Shown here in pieces: positions 1-11,813 of a stretch of DNA of 64,000 nt. Source of the stretch: Anastatus disparis (Eukaryota; Arthropoda; Insecta; Hymenoptera; Eupelmidae); assembly GCA_017163975.1 (NCBI GenBank), contig JAFFSR010000218.1, forward strand, positions 4,653,501-4,717,500, in the 5' to 3' direction. The notes below the pieces were generated by a model. That model saw only the letters and a program-made list of their open reading frames with translations. It searched no databases and was not told where the DNA came from. Position 1 is the first letter of the stretch, and each line of letters opens with the position of its first letter. Both the position numbers and the translations under genes were made by a program.

Positions 1-1007
1 TTTCATATTTTTTTCAAAATATTAATTTTTATTGAAATATAGTATTTTTTCTTAATTTTTTTAAATAATTTGATAAATGGTTACAAATTTTAAGAAAAAT
101 TTTTCAAATTTACAAATTTTTTATTTATTGAGAATAAAGTACTTTATTCCCGCCAATATTTCAGAAATCAGTTATGTCTTACTTCCGGGCCGCTTTACGA
201 ATTAATAAAGTAGCCATTACTCTTGGGTTAGGAATAAAATAAATTATTGAATTATATTCTATATATTGATTTTAATTATTCAAATCAGTTAGATAAGATT
301 GTATTGAAATATAAAATGGTATCAAAATTACTGTGCATGTAATCTTTACAAAAAAAAAAAACACAACATTATCAATTATTTTCTTGATTAGCATGATTAT
401 CAAAGATTGATAACACATTCGTGGAAAGTAACGTTACGTATAATACAACATTGTTATTGTTCTGATAAGATAATAGTTTCCGTTTAAATCATAAGTGCAA
501 TGTAGCCAATAAAATAATTGACAAATATTTAAAGTGGATTACGCATTGGGTAATATTGTCTGATTCTAATGTTGTGCGAGCATTAAAAATTAATTTAAAT
601 AATAATTATTATTGCATCCAGAATTTGCATTATTTATTTAAAAGTTTTTAAATTGTATTAATATAAAAAATCAAAAATTATATTATAAACTATATGATTT
701 TAATTCGTAAACAGTAATAAAAAAAATTTCAAATAACAATATTTGTTTTTCACGCAATATAATATAATGAAAGTCGTAATAAATGCTTATGTCAGCATCG
801 AAAATTCGTTTATTGTCAAAAGATTAAAATTGGTAGACTCAAAGTCTACGTAATCTTCGTTAAGTATTCTTTATCGCTGAATATCAAATATTGATATGTT
901 AATATCCGTCAAAGCTGTGATTGAATTATCAAATATTGACAATTCAAGTTTAAAAATATTCAAAAATCATAAAATAAATAAATAAAGAAATATCTAAATT
1001 AACTTAC
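1..1007 (-). other. Intron 3 of laccase A or its truncated flank
   Basis: About 1 kb of AT-rich DNA following the splice donor of exon 3 (gtaag, reverse complement at 1003-1007). I find no laccase exon 4 signature (ALIIHP, YDYDN) on the minus strand and no other coding sequence. Confidence 0.4.
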
Positions 1008-2830
1008 CAATATGGGAATGCCAGAAATAAGTGCCACTTTGAGAAGCATTAAAATTGTAACGAAACGCGTCACCAGATAATATGGGACATTGTGTTACAA
1101 ATGGTACACCATCCATGTAAGGTGTTTCTTTTTGCTTGAGCCCATGCCAATGTATCGATGTACCATCGGCTTGCATTACGTTACGTACGTCTACTACTAT
1201 TTTATCGCCTTCGCAGACCTTGAAAAAGAAATTTTTTTATTTTTAACTTTTTGGTAGAGGTTTAGTCAAATATTATCGAATTCTGATAATAAAATAATTA
1301 AACTAAAAATTCTTATATTAAAAGAGAATAGAAAAGATAAACGAACTACTTTGTTTATCTATTTTGACTCTAAAAATTAAATTTAATTATAAAACTGAAA
1401 CTTTTTTATTATGATTCATTATCTTATCTTATCAATACTACAAATTCAAATTAAACTTATTTCTCGAAGATCTTATCAATCATCTTTTATAATTAAAAAT
1501 CAAAAAGAAAAAAAAAGGTTTGTTATCTTCAATTTTAATTTTATACACAAAATTTTGAAATCAAACACACCTCAATATTTGGTCCAGACAATTTACGATT
1601 GGCCACAAAAACGACCTTCTGTAAACCATCGCCGGGTAGACAATGGGGTCTAAAACAATCCGTCGTATTGTACGGACAATCGTAACAAGCTTTTGTCATG
1701 GTCATGTACGCTTCGACGACAAATACGTAGTGACAAATTTTCGAAAGTTCACCGTTTCTACATGTCCTTCGGCATGGATGTTTGGACCAGTCGTATCTAT
1801 CGGCTTCGTTTCCGTGGTATGCATTGTCAACTTTATTTAAAAGAGCTCGGCAGGCTGTATATTTTAATGATGATTAGTTTTTAATGATAGTTTTCTTTAG
1901 AATTTTGAATAATTTTATACTAAGTTCCTGAATTAATAATCACACTTTGAATGATTTAAAAATTAAATTGACAATACATCAATTTATTAAGTATATCGGT
2001 AATATAATTTGATATTTTTTATCAGGATTCTGAGATTTTTCAATGAAACATTTATGTTTATATTAAGTATTATCCAAGTATTAACAAGATTACTCTATCG
2101 GTCTAGACATTATTCATTAAAATTTAAATGACATCCAGTACGTTATGAGGTATGCAAATTTAAGAATGAAGAATATTGTAAATAAAAATCTTAAAATATT
2201 CAAAATCAGAGCACATTAAATTAATGCTGCAAAAGTGATTGTTAATAATGATCCAAAATATCGATGTTCAATGATTAAGGATTTGAAATTATCGATAAAA
2301 CGTCACTGAAAATATTCATTTTTACGCATAACAAAACATTATATTACAATGCAGCATCATTTTATTTCTAAATGGACTTATTCTTTAGCTTTGTATATCA
2401 TAAAATTAAAATAGAAATAAAATTTTTATTCAATATTGATTTTAGAAAATAAGTCACGAACTATGTTATTATTTATGTTTCTTATCTTAAGTCAACCGAT
2501 AAACTAAATTTAATTAACATTCATTCTTTAATTATCATATTTATAGAATTAAGAAAATAAATATTTAATATTACAATTTATGTATTTAGTGCATAACCAT
2601 ATATTTAATATAATTATAACGTCAATCATTATCAGTGGTGAAAGTTTGAGAATGAAATATTTTTATTAAATCATCGATCAAATGAAAATATTCATTGATT
2701 ATTAATTATTAAATTCTTATTATATTTAATAATTTATGAAATAAGTAAGCATATTATTTAAAAATTAATAATTACCATTTAAGCTGACCAAAATCGTGAC
2801 TGTTAGTATAAAAGCTTTATAGAAATTCAT
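1008..2830 (-). CDS. Laccase A (multicopper oxidase), 5' three exons only
   Basis: Partial insect laccase, an enzyme family that oxidises phenols and catechols with reduction of O2 to water and is usually secreted. Coding exons on the minus strand are about 2776-2830 (signal peptide [18 protein letters not shown]), 1571-1854 and 1008-1218. All have GT/AG borders and the same phases as the complete paralogues B, C and D. Exon 2 carries the cysteine-rich insect N-terminal region ([21 protein letters not shown]). Exon 3 carries the first two copper motifs, HWHG and WHSH. Exon 4 is not found in positions 1-1007, where the paralogues have it within about 140-330 bp, so either intron 3 is unusually long or the gene is broken. 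The sequence is the most divergent of the four copies (KLSGPNIE where the others have QLPGPTIE). Confidence 0.82.
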
Positions 2831-5800
2831 GTTCACTAAAATATTCAGATCCGAATGTAATATATTAATATATTTATGTCGAATAATATAATACTCGCTT
2901 ATACTAAAAAATTAGAATACTGATTTTGTTGTTATTAATTTAAAATTAAAATTAATTATAAAAAAGACCACTGTCAAAATAACAGTATTAACATATTAGA
3001 ATACGAAATTGTCATAAAACACATCGCGTAATATATTTAATGTTAAAACTAACAAAAGTTGCAAAGTATGAACTTTCTTCCTCACTTGTTAATATATACT
3101 ATTTTTACCTTAGCACCAACACCGCGATTATATATAGTAAAAGCGCTCTCTGTGTGTAAAAAATGCGAAGAAAAAAAAATTAATTTATCTGCAAGGTAAT
3201 TATAGAGCGTAGAGCGACGATAAGGTATCCTTATCCACGCGAATCGTTTCCACTTAATGTATACGAAAAGATGAGATTTCAGGAAAAGAGTTGAGACTGT
3301 ATGGAAGAGTTTAGGATGTCGTATTGGTAATGTATAATCAATCAATAACCACCTTAAATATTTCATTATCAATTGGCATTCTACGACTTTGACTACGACT
3401 ATGCCTACGACTTAAAATAGTTTTGGTGTGATGTTTATGAATCATTGTTTATTTTTATAAGCTGATATTTTAAATGATTTTAATAAATACGTAGAAATCA
3501 TGTGCTCGGCAAATGAATTTCGTATCGCTTGTATTATGATGAAATCCTTAAATTTAATATATGTTGTAAGATATACGCTTTGATTAATTGTTCAATGACA
3601 ATGTCCTATAAAATATAACAGATTAGAAGATTGGTTAATAACGACGATGTCACATGTTAATTCAATAATGATGCTATAACGATTATTTATCTTTTAAAGT
3701 GTTTGTTTATTTATTTTATTTATAAACGGGCATTTTCTACCCTTTTTCACATTTAAATTATACGTTTTATATACAGCTTTGTATACAGTTTTCATTTTTC
3801 TGATTCACAAAATTGTTTACAAATACTGTCAATATAAAATTAATTTCTTTTTTTATAATTTAATTTAATTATAATTGCTATTGAAATTTTATGCGCTAAA
3901 TCTCAAAGTTAGTGAAAAGAAATTTCTACAATATCTTCAAAATATTGTGTTTGATTTTTCTTAAGGTAGCTATTGTAAAAGATTTTATATTTAATAAACT
4001 TTTGTCTCCTCACATGGGTACATTTTTGATAGCGAATAAAGTATTTTGTTCAATAGCGTTACACAAACATATTTTAATTAATTGCGAATTAAAATACCTT
4101 AGAATTGATTCTAGTTAAACTTTTAATTTCATGTTGGTTTCTTATTAAAAAAAAAAATAATTTTCACGAAAAAAATCATTTATCTATAATTACTGCTAAA
4201 TTAAGTAACTCTTTGAGGGTATATAGATCTTGCTTTATCTACAAATATATAATTAAACTCAAAGAGTTTTAAAAAATACTTGTTAAATTATATGTACGTT
4301 GTTAATAAGGTACTACTTATTAACAACGTAGTGGTGAAAATTATCAATTACTACACGGGCTATAGAATGTACAATTTTTAATAACTTTTTGATTTCTAGT
4401 TTTAATAATTGATAACATTGAAACAAATTAATGTTTTTTGATGTTATAAAGCTTGAATCAAAGAATTTTTATTAAATTGTATGAGACAAATACGCGAATA
4501 TCTATCATCTTATGAAGTAATGCAAATTTTCGTTATATTTCATCAAATTATTGTTGACATACGATCTAACTCCAAATCTATTGAGCGCTGACGCCTAAAA
4601 CTTAAGCTTTTTTCATATTAATTAGGAAATGGTTTTTTAGTGAATTTAAAATAACTTATATTTAATTTAGTTTGTAATTAATATTTAAAACGGTAAATTC
4701 TATTTTTTTCATTTTTTAAAAATAAAATTTTTTTTATAATGTTATAGGCGAAACACATATAGGCAAAATTTAAAAATGTATAATATTTAAAAAAATACAG
4801 AGTACTATCTGCACTTGATATTATACTTATTTCCCCATTGATTATCAACTCATGTACTTCATTTCTTTTCTTAGATTTTTAAGTGCACACTCGAGATTGT
4901 TTCAGCTCGATACTTAAATTTCCTTGTTTGATATAAGATATTAATATCGTAAAAGTTGTTACTATGTTGAATTCATGAAAAAAATACTGATTTTTTGTTA
5001 ATTTTGATCTTTGGAATTTGTCGCGACGATTATTAAAACTGTAATCATGATCAAATGTGATAACTTTAAACATGATAATAGTATGATATAAAAATGAATT
5101 GCATATATAAAAAAGTTAATAAATACATTATACACACCTTTCTGTTTGACTTTTTGAGCATCATGTACAGAAAATTTTGAATAAAATTCTGAAAAAATGA
5201 ATCTTTTCATAAAAAGCTTTTTTGAGAATTAGAAACATATATTATTGAGGGGTTAAAGTTAAGGGGTTAAAGTACCGGAAAGTCAATAACTTGTCTCTAA
5301 TCATGATCAACTTAAGATATGAGATATCATTTTTAATGTATTTTTTGGAAGGATCACAAATCTCAAATATTGTCGCCCTTAAAAGTTAAATATAAGACTT
5401 AAAAATTTGCATTACTGGATTTATTTAACGATACGATATATTTATCAAAATGAAAAATCATAAATACCGTTTTTTAGATAAGTACGCCACTTGAAATAAT
5501 AATTATGATGAGCGACTTGAAAAGTTAATAGTCTTAAGTTTGATTGGTTGATATAAAAGAAAAGAAATAAAAATTCTTATTTACTTAGAAATTATTGTAT
5601 TCATACGAATCGATACTTTTCTAAATATTTAAAAAAAATAATATCATCTAATATCAGATAACAACATCATAGACAATAAACTTGTAACTGTAACTTAAAA
5701 AAGCAGTATTTTAATCGCTCGTTAATTATAAACATAAAGTTAGATAATAAGGTTCTAAGAAGGGAATAAAAAAATGCGTATTATTTTTTATCTGTGCTAG

Positions 5801-6700
5801 ATATTCAATAGAAAGATGATAAAAGAAACTATGATATTCTTATTAACAACGTGGGGGATTGCGATATTTTTTCTTATTCATTTGAGCTATTAGATTTATT
5901 AACTTTTAATTTGAAAAAAAAAATTTTTCAGTACAGTGTAATATTTTTTTTTTAATTTATAAAACAATACTTAATTATTTCTAACAAAAAATTTTCTGAG
6001 TGTATATTAAATTGTTAAAACGATCAAACTGATAAGAAAATGTTAACAAATCGCGAATACAACAACAAAAAATTCAAAAGAATTCATTAAATTCATCTAA
6101 GAAAAGTACAACTAATTTCAGAAAAATTATACATATATTTTTAGTTTTGCAAAAAATATAAATACTTGGTAAAAGATATAAATTATCATGCCGGCATGTT
6201 TGCATAAATTTCAGATGTATGCTTGTCTAATATTAAAATCTAAGAAAAACTGTTAAAACTCGAGATTCTCACGATAGTCATTAAATCTTGTTTAAATTTG
6301 TATCTTCGCTTGTGTGAACTCATACGATAACGTATTTCTTATCATACGCATGATTTTCAATTAGGCTTATTTTCTGCGAAAAGTATCATCCATTTATGAC
6401 AAATCAAGTAATATATGATAAACCGATGTAATACTTTCGCTGTTAATAAGCATTAAATTATAAAAATTAGAGCGAAGTCGTGATTAAAACTTCATCGAAA
6501 TTTCACGGCTGACATCAAAGTTTATTTTTAGTTTATGAAAAAAACCAAGATTTTGGATTGTGGGTTTTTTTCACATTGCGAAAGGTAGTTTTATGAAATT
6601 ATACATATATGAAAAAAGCTAAAATTACAGACCCCAACATTTCGTAGTTCTGAAGTTATAGAAATTCTAACAATTCATAGTTCTAAAGCTAGATGGTAAA
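2831..6700. other. Intergenic AT-rich region upstream of laccase A
   Basis: No recognisable gene. The upstream regulatory region of laccase A should lie at its left edge. Open frames here (for example 3082-3372 minus) have no family resemblance and look like chance. A near-perfect hairpin lies at 4295-4330. The block starting near 6703 is copied at 15121. Confidence 0.5.
4295..4330. repeat. Perfect short hairpin
   Basis: Arms tacgttgttaataag and cttattaacaacgta pair without mismatch around a six-base loop. The half-site ttattaacaacgtg recurs alone near 5840. The function is unknown; it could be the remnant of a small foldback element. Confidence 0.5.
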
Positions 6701-6702
6701 AT

Positions 6703-6933
6703 AACGATTATTTAGGCATGCCATACGAAGAGTAGTACAATTTAAATAATCAAATTCCAGCAAAGCATGTTTTTATTAAATGCTTAAAGTCAAATGTAAA
6801 ATAAATAAAATTCAAAAATACATGAAAATATTGTAAATGGATAGATTTTGATAAAAGTAATATCACAGTCAATAAACTAAAACTAGTAAATCTGTATAAG
6901 TAAATCACATATAAAGATATCGCAGAATGTTGC

Positions 6934-6977
<44 letters not shown>

Positions 6978-7065
6978 GTTATAGTATGTCGTATTCGGTA
7001 GAATACCCGTGGAGCTAGCTAAATGGGTATTGGGGTGTCATACCGCCCTGCTCGTAGCTAAAGTA
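6703..7065. repeat. Mobile or duplicated segment, copy 1, with (TA)n tract
   Basis: Nearly identical to 15121-15531. Both copies begin cgattatttaggcatgcca and end ctgctcgtagctaaag. An internal TA microsatellite (about 6935-6973 here) is roughly twice as long in the other copy. The last 90 bases share a signature with the ends of the neighbouring palindrome (gtcgtat, then aaatgggtattg followed by ggt). I recognise no coding capacity. Copy 2 sits exactly at the junction between a truncated laccase end and a truncated ankyrin gene. Confidence 0.65.
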
Positions 7066-7500
7066 TATTCAATTAGCAATACATTATACAATGTCGTATA
7101 CGACTTTAAAATACTTTATAGTATGGAATATTATTGCATACGCCACACTATATTGAAGTGTATTGGCAAATATTCTACAGTCTTGTTGAAGAACGTTCGG
7201 AGCAAAACACTAAAATATGTTTTTAGAAAGGTAGTAGAGTCAGCGCGCTGCTACAAGTAAGACAAAGACAGATAAAGAAGAGCGCAGTTAAAAGTAAGCT
7301 ATAGTTCTCCGTCGGCGTCGTTCGGTCGTTTCCGTAATTCGTCGTCGGCTCTCTCTGTCGCATAGGCAGAAGTTATACCGGCACCGCTCAGTTCTTTGCG
7401 CGCATTCTTCAAATAAATAGAATTTCAAATTCTTCAATTAAATAGTCTGAAAATTTATATTTTATTATAATGTTTTTTTATTTTTATTTAATCTTTTTAT
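7066..7500. other. Possible promoter/LTR-like sequence, unassigned
   Basis: A locally GC-richer stretch (7262-7400, many cgtcgg/gtcg motifs) follows the duplicated segment and ends in an aataaa signal near 7412. This layout can be seen in LTR elements, but no partner LTR, primer-binding site or internal coding region is visible. The identity is not established. Confidence 0.2.
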
Positions 7501-7537
7501 AGTCCCTCATACGACCTACGATAACATAAAATCATCT

Positions 7538-7660
7538 ACCCAACTTGGGCTAACGAAGGATACATATAATCTCGACTAATGTTTTATAGCTTGAACAGCT
7601 CAAGCCAAAAACATTAGTCTCGCTCATATAAATCCTTCGTACGCCCAAGTTGGGTATATT
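7538..7660. repeat. Imperfect hairpin at the left edge of the large palindrome
   Basis: The outer arms ctacccaacttgggc and gcccaagttgggta pair, with further pairing inward (cgaagga/tccttcg, aacattagtc). Its flanking motif cataaaatcatctaccc is related to cataaaataatctacgc, which flanks the central hairpins at 9451-9789. They appear to be members of one foldback family. Confidence 0.6.
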
Positions 7661-7931
7661 AGTAGTTTATGCTGTAGTAAGCAGTAGAGGGCGTCGTATG
7701 TAGTAGGCTAGTCAAATGGGTATTGAGGTCTCTTATAGTTGCGCTCGCAGCGCCGCTGTATTTTGTTTGTGATATTTTGTACTAAAGTATATTTGCTGTC
7801 AGCTTATTTCCCCGGGGATAAATGAACAAGTAATATATCCCCGGGGAAATACTCAATATGCTACAGTAAGTTGGGATACAACAAAACTCTTCAGTACGAA
7901 GTGAGCGCCGATGTGTTTGGAAAGGATAGTA

Positions 7932-8536
7932 CACTGAAAGACTTTGCGAGTCACACTCACTCCCTGTCGGCGTAAATCCAACTCTTAGTAGGGGAGTAGA
8001 GGGGTGAGAGTCATGATAACGCTGCCTTGGAGAGTAGGAGATACTCCCCAACTTTTAAAGCATAATTTACTTGCAATTCGCAATGTACACACAAGTATTT
8101 TAGGTTATAAAATTATAAAAAATGTAAGTTTACAAGCAAAATGTGTATTTAATGCATTTACAAAACTATATTGAGAAATAATTAAAAAAGGAACTTATTA
8201 AAAAGTATTATATTGCTTGTTTATACGTTTATTCTTTAAATATAAGCTTCTTAAAAATAAGGTTAGGATTTTCCAATTATGTACATTTTTATGTAGTACA
8301 ATGTAATTAATAGTCTTAAATAAAGATTCTGCTTGCATTGTTATCTCTCATAAACAGTTCTAACCTTAAATAATTGTGTTTATATCGCAGATTGCAAGTA
8401 AATTATGCTTTAAAAGTTGGGGAGTATCCCCTACTCTCCAAGGCAGCGTTATCATGACTCTCACCCCTCTACTCCTCTACTAAGAGTTGGATTTACGCCG
8501 ACAGGGAGTGAGTGTGACTCTTAAAGTCTTTCAGTG
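7932..8536. mobile_element. CACTG-ended foldback element with 146-bp inverted repeats
   Basis: It starts CACTGAAAGACTTT and ends AAAGTCTTTCAGTG. The arms, 7932-8077 and 8391-8536, are exactly equal in length and nearly identical; the 313-bp spacer has no coding capacity. It is absent from the matching point in the right arm of the large palindrome, so it inserted after the palindrome formed or was lost from one arm. CACTG termini recall the CMC (CACTA/Mirage/Chapaev) superfamily; that assignment is an inference from the ends only. Confidence 0.7.
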
Positions 8537-8769
8537 CACTGAAAAATAAGTGGTAAAGAAGCACTACCATCGGTAACGAAACTATACTCTTTTCGCATGA
8601 CGCCAAACGAAATCCCACGTGAGTGGGAATACACATGCACAACAAAAAGAGCTGTTAGCTTCGACAGTGGGGCGTCACGTTCCCCACGAGAGAAAGCATT
8701 AGCATTCTTACGCTTTCGTGGAGCAGAAGTACTTCGAGGGACTCGTGGACTACCACTTATTTTTCAGTG
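8537..8769. mobile_element. Second CACTG-ended short element
   Basis: It directly abuts the previous element (CAGTG|CACTG). The termini CACTGAAAAATAAGTGGTA and TACCACTTATTTTTCAGTG form a perfect 19-bp inverted repeat. The 233-bp interior has no recognised gene. The two elements together form one insert relative to the other palindrome arm, suggesting a composite. Confidence 0.65.
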
Positions 8770-9450
8770 TGTAGTGTAAACTTGAGAACATAAACAGGCG
8801 CGTTAGACGATCGGCGCCGCATAGTTAAGTCCCGCGCATATTCAAATTTCATAATGGTCTTTTTCGTATTAAATACATTTTTAAAAATATACATTAAATA
8901 AATAATGGTTCATATTGATTTATTAATAATAAAATTTAGAGTTAATAGTGAAAAAAAATCACAGTAAAAGTGATGCAGTGAAAAAAATAGAATAAACATA
9001 AAACTTGTAAAATTGTAAGAGAAATAAAAAAATTTTAAAACTTTTCAGTTATAAGTTTGTACATTCATATTTACAAGTACAAACAAACATAACAGAAGAA
9101 AAGATTTTATAAACAGATGTATCTATCATATTTAGTAAATCAAAGAAAAATATTAAAATAATTGTGAATTAAAAATTTATGTATCCCAGCGATACAGTAA
9201 GCATCGCTTGCTTTGTTTCTCGAAGCGTCACACGACAACATGTGGCGCTTGCGCGCGCGAGACTCGTCTGCGCGCGCAAGACTAACCTCGTTTCACGCTT
9301 GTTCCACGCTTCTTTAAATTCTACAAAATTGATTCTTTCGCATTTTATAAATTCATGATATATACATTGAAAAATTGTAAAAAATGTATTCAATTATATA
9401 CTTATAATTTTATTGTTCCTCTAACTTCTTACAACAGCATAAAATAATCT

Positions 9451-9789
9451 ACGCAACATGTGATGTACGTCGGGAAAATATTTGCAGGGTTAAATGTTTT
9501 TTGCTTGAGCAGCAGAAAATCTCGGGCGCGCAAGCGCGCCCTCGACTTTCTACTGCTCGCGCAAAAAACATTGACCCCTGCCAATATTATCCCTTCGTAC
9601 ATCACTTGTTGCGTATATTACTAATACGCAACAAGTGATGTACGAAGGGATAATATTGGCAGGGGTCAATGTTTTTTGCGCGAGCAGTAGAAAGTCGAGG
9701 GCGCGCTTGCGCGCCCGAGATTTTCTGCTGCTCAAGCAAAAAACATTTAACCCTGCAAATATTTTCCCGACGTACATCACATGTTGCGT
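9451..9789. repeat. Double central hairpin of the palindrome
   Basis: 9451-9616 is an imperfect palindrome in itself (acgcaaca to tgttgcgta, with ggcgcgc stems and aatgttttttgc arms). 9625-9789 is its mirror copy. Palindromes are therefore nested at two levels. GC-rich cores (cgggcgcgcaagcgcgccc) stand out in AT-rich flanks. Confidence 0.7.
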
Positions 9790-10717
9790 AGATTATTTTA
9801 TGCTGTTGTAAGAAGTTAGAGGAACAATAAAATTATAAGTATATAATTGAATACATTTTTACAATTTTTCAATGTATATATCATGAATTTATAAAATGCG
9901 AAAGAATCAATTTTGTAGAATTTAAAGAAGCGTGGAACAAGCGTGAAACGAGGCTGTCTTGCGCGCGCAAGCGCCACATGTTGTCGTGTGACGCTTCGAG
10001 AAACAAAGCAAGCGATGCTTACTGTATCGCTGGGATACATAAATTTTTAATTCACAATTATTTTAATATTTTTCTTTGATTTACTAAATATGATAGATAC
10101 ATCTGTTTATAAAATCTTTTCTTCTGTTATGTTTGTTTGTACTTGTAAATATGAATGTACAAACTTATAACTGAAAAGTTTTAAAATTTTTTTATTTCTC
10201 TTACAATTTTACAAGTTTTATGTTTATTCTATTTTTTTCACTGCATCACTTTTTCTGTGATTTTTTTTCACTATTAACTCTAAATTTTATTATTAATAAA
10301 TCAATATGAACCATTATTTATTTAATGTATATTTTTAAAAATGTATTTAATACGAAAAAGACCATTATGAAATTTGAATATGCGCGGGACTTAACTATGC
10401 GGCGCCGATCGTCTAACGCGCCTGTTTATGTTCTCAAGTTTACACTACTATCCTTTCCAAACACATCGGCGCTCACTTTGTACTGAAGAGTTTTGTTGTA
10501 TCCCAACTTACTATAGCATATTGAGTATTTCCCCGGGGATATATTACTTGTTCATATATCCCCGGGGAAATAAGCTGACAGCAAATATACTTTAGTACAA
10601 AATATCACAAACAAAATACAGCGGCGCTGCGAGTGCAACTATAAGAGACCTCAATACCCATTTGACTAGCCTACTACATACGACGCCCTCTACTGCTTAC
10701 TACAGCATAAAACTATT

Positions 10718-11690
10718 ATATATATATCTATATCTAATTTTCTCTTGTTTTTCGTAAATATTTAAGATATATGTTATGTTAAACTAATATTTTTCATTGT
10801 ATTTAATAATCAGTATTTTAATAAAATTTTAGTTCTTTAGTGCTTCTTGTATTTTCTACATAATATTATTTTTAAACTGCACAGAGTTAAGTCCCGTTAC
10901 TATTGTATGGTCAAAATATAGACCTCCAATGCCATATAAATGTGTTGGCCTGCACCGAGATTGTAAAAATTCGTAAATACGCTTTGACCGCCTTACAAGC
11001 TATCGGATAATAAAACGTCTGGGACGCATACTTATTTTTCGTCCGTTGGGAGACCCCTGCAGTTAGTAAAAAAAGATACCTTTGAAATTTTTAGGTTGTA
11101 GTTTTTACCTGAGTAGATCATGCATCTGCGTTTTCTTTCATCCAAACTGAAAGACAGTAACAGTTTGTGTTTGGTCGTTTGTGCATATAACTTCGACTAC
11201 CTTTTCTAATGTACAAAATATGAACAAAATTAAAAATGAATCAAGTTTATAATTATTTCAATAGAAAAAATCATTTGCAAATTAATTGTACAAAGAAGTA
11301 ATCAAAGAACAATTACATAAGTAAATTGTAATTCAGTTAAAAAGGACAAGGTGATCTACTACAAAAATATAAAAAAGTAAAAAAAAAATAATAAAAGTGT
11401 ACTTGAAAGAAAAAGTGTGTGGGTAAAAAGTAGAAAAAAAGAAAGTTAAAAAATTATTAAAATAAATTTAAAAAATTTGGAGTTACAAAACTTACAAAAG
11501 ATCGATACAGTTTTTTTCCTTTGTATTCGAATAAAAATCGATATTCGATGAAAAATGTTTAAAAGTGAAATATTTTACTGGACCCGTCTTTAGTTAATCG
11601 AAAACAAGAGTAGAGTTTTGTTGAAATTTCATGTATAAATCTATATAAAATATTATACTTTTCTGTACTTTTTGACAAATATGGTGGTAG
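10718..11690. other. Intergenic, upstream of ankyrin copy 1
   Basis: No gene recognised. From about 11270 the sequence is shared with the region upstream of ankyrin copy 3 (from about 18110). The stretch 10890-11100 is more GC-balanced but has no long open frame or family resemblance. Confidence 0.45.
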
Positions 11691-11694
11691 TAAA

Positions 11695-11732
11695 TATATA
11701 AAAGGCTCAGTGAATTATTAGGATTTTCAGTT
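11695..11732 (+). promoter_or_regulatory. TATA box and initiator of ankyrin copy 1
   Basis: TATATAAAA at 11695-11703 is followed by the arthropod initiator TCAGTT at 11727-11732, with its A 34 bases after the start of the TATA box. Copy 3 shows the same motifs and spacing. A polypyrimidine tract ending in ttttag just before the coding start suggests a 5'UTR intron. Confidence 0.55.
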
Positions 11733-11813
11733 AAAGATTGTAATTAGAGTAGTATTCATTAGCAATTTTTATAATAAATCTGCTCAATAATTTTTATTTT
11801 AGCTAGTACGAAA

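Larger units (their letters stand above)
7656..10717. repeat. ~3 kb nested palindrome (foldback)
   Basis: Left arm 7656-7931 plus 8770-9616 pairs with right arm 9625-10449 plus 10449-10717, around a centre near 9620. The arms are almost identical apart from an indel of about 20 bp near 9255 and single-base differences. The left arm alone is interrupted by an 838-bp insert (7932-8769). Each half also contains further hairpins, such as ccccgggg hairpins at 7807-7849 and 10528-10570. No coding sequence is recognisable; the open frames are shadows of the mirror arms. Confidence 0.85.

Noticed and set aside
7066..7500. Solo LTR
   Set aside because: No paired LTR, no clear TG...CA ends with target duplication and no internal retroelement sequence; left as unassigned.
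7782..8779. Protein-coding frames in the palindrome (89 and 60 codons)
   Set aside because: They follow the inverted arms and insertion ends and match no family.
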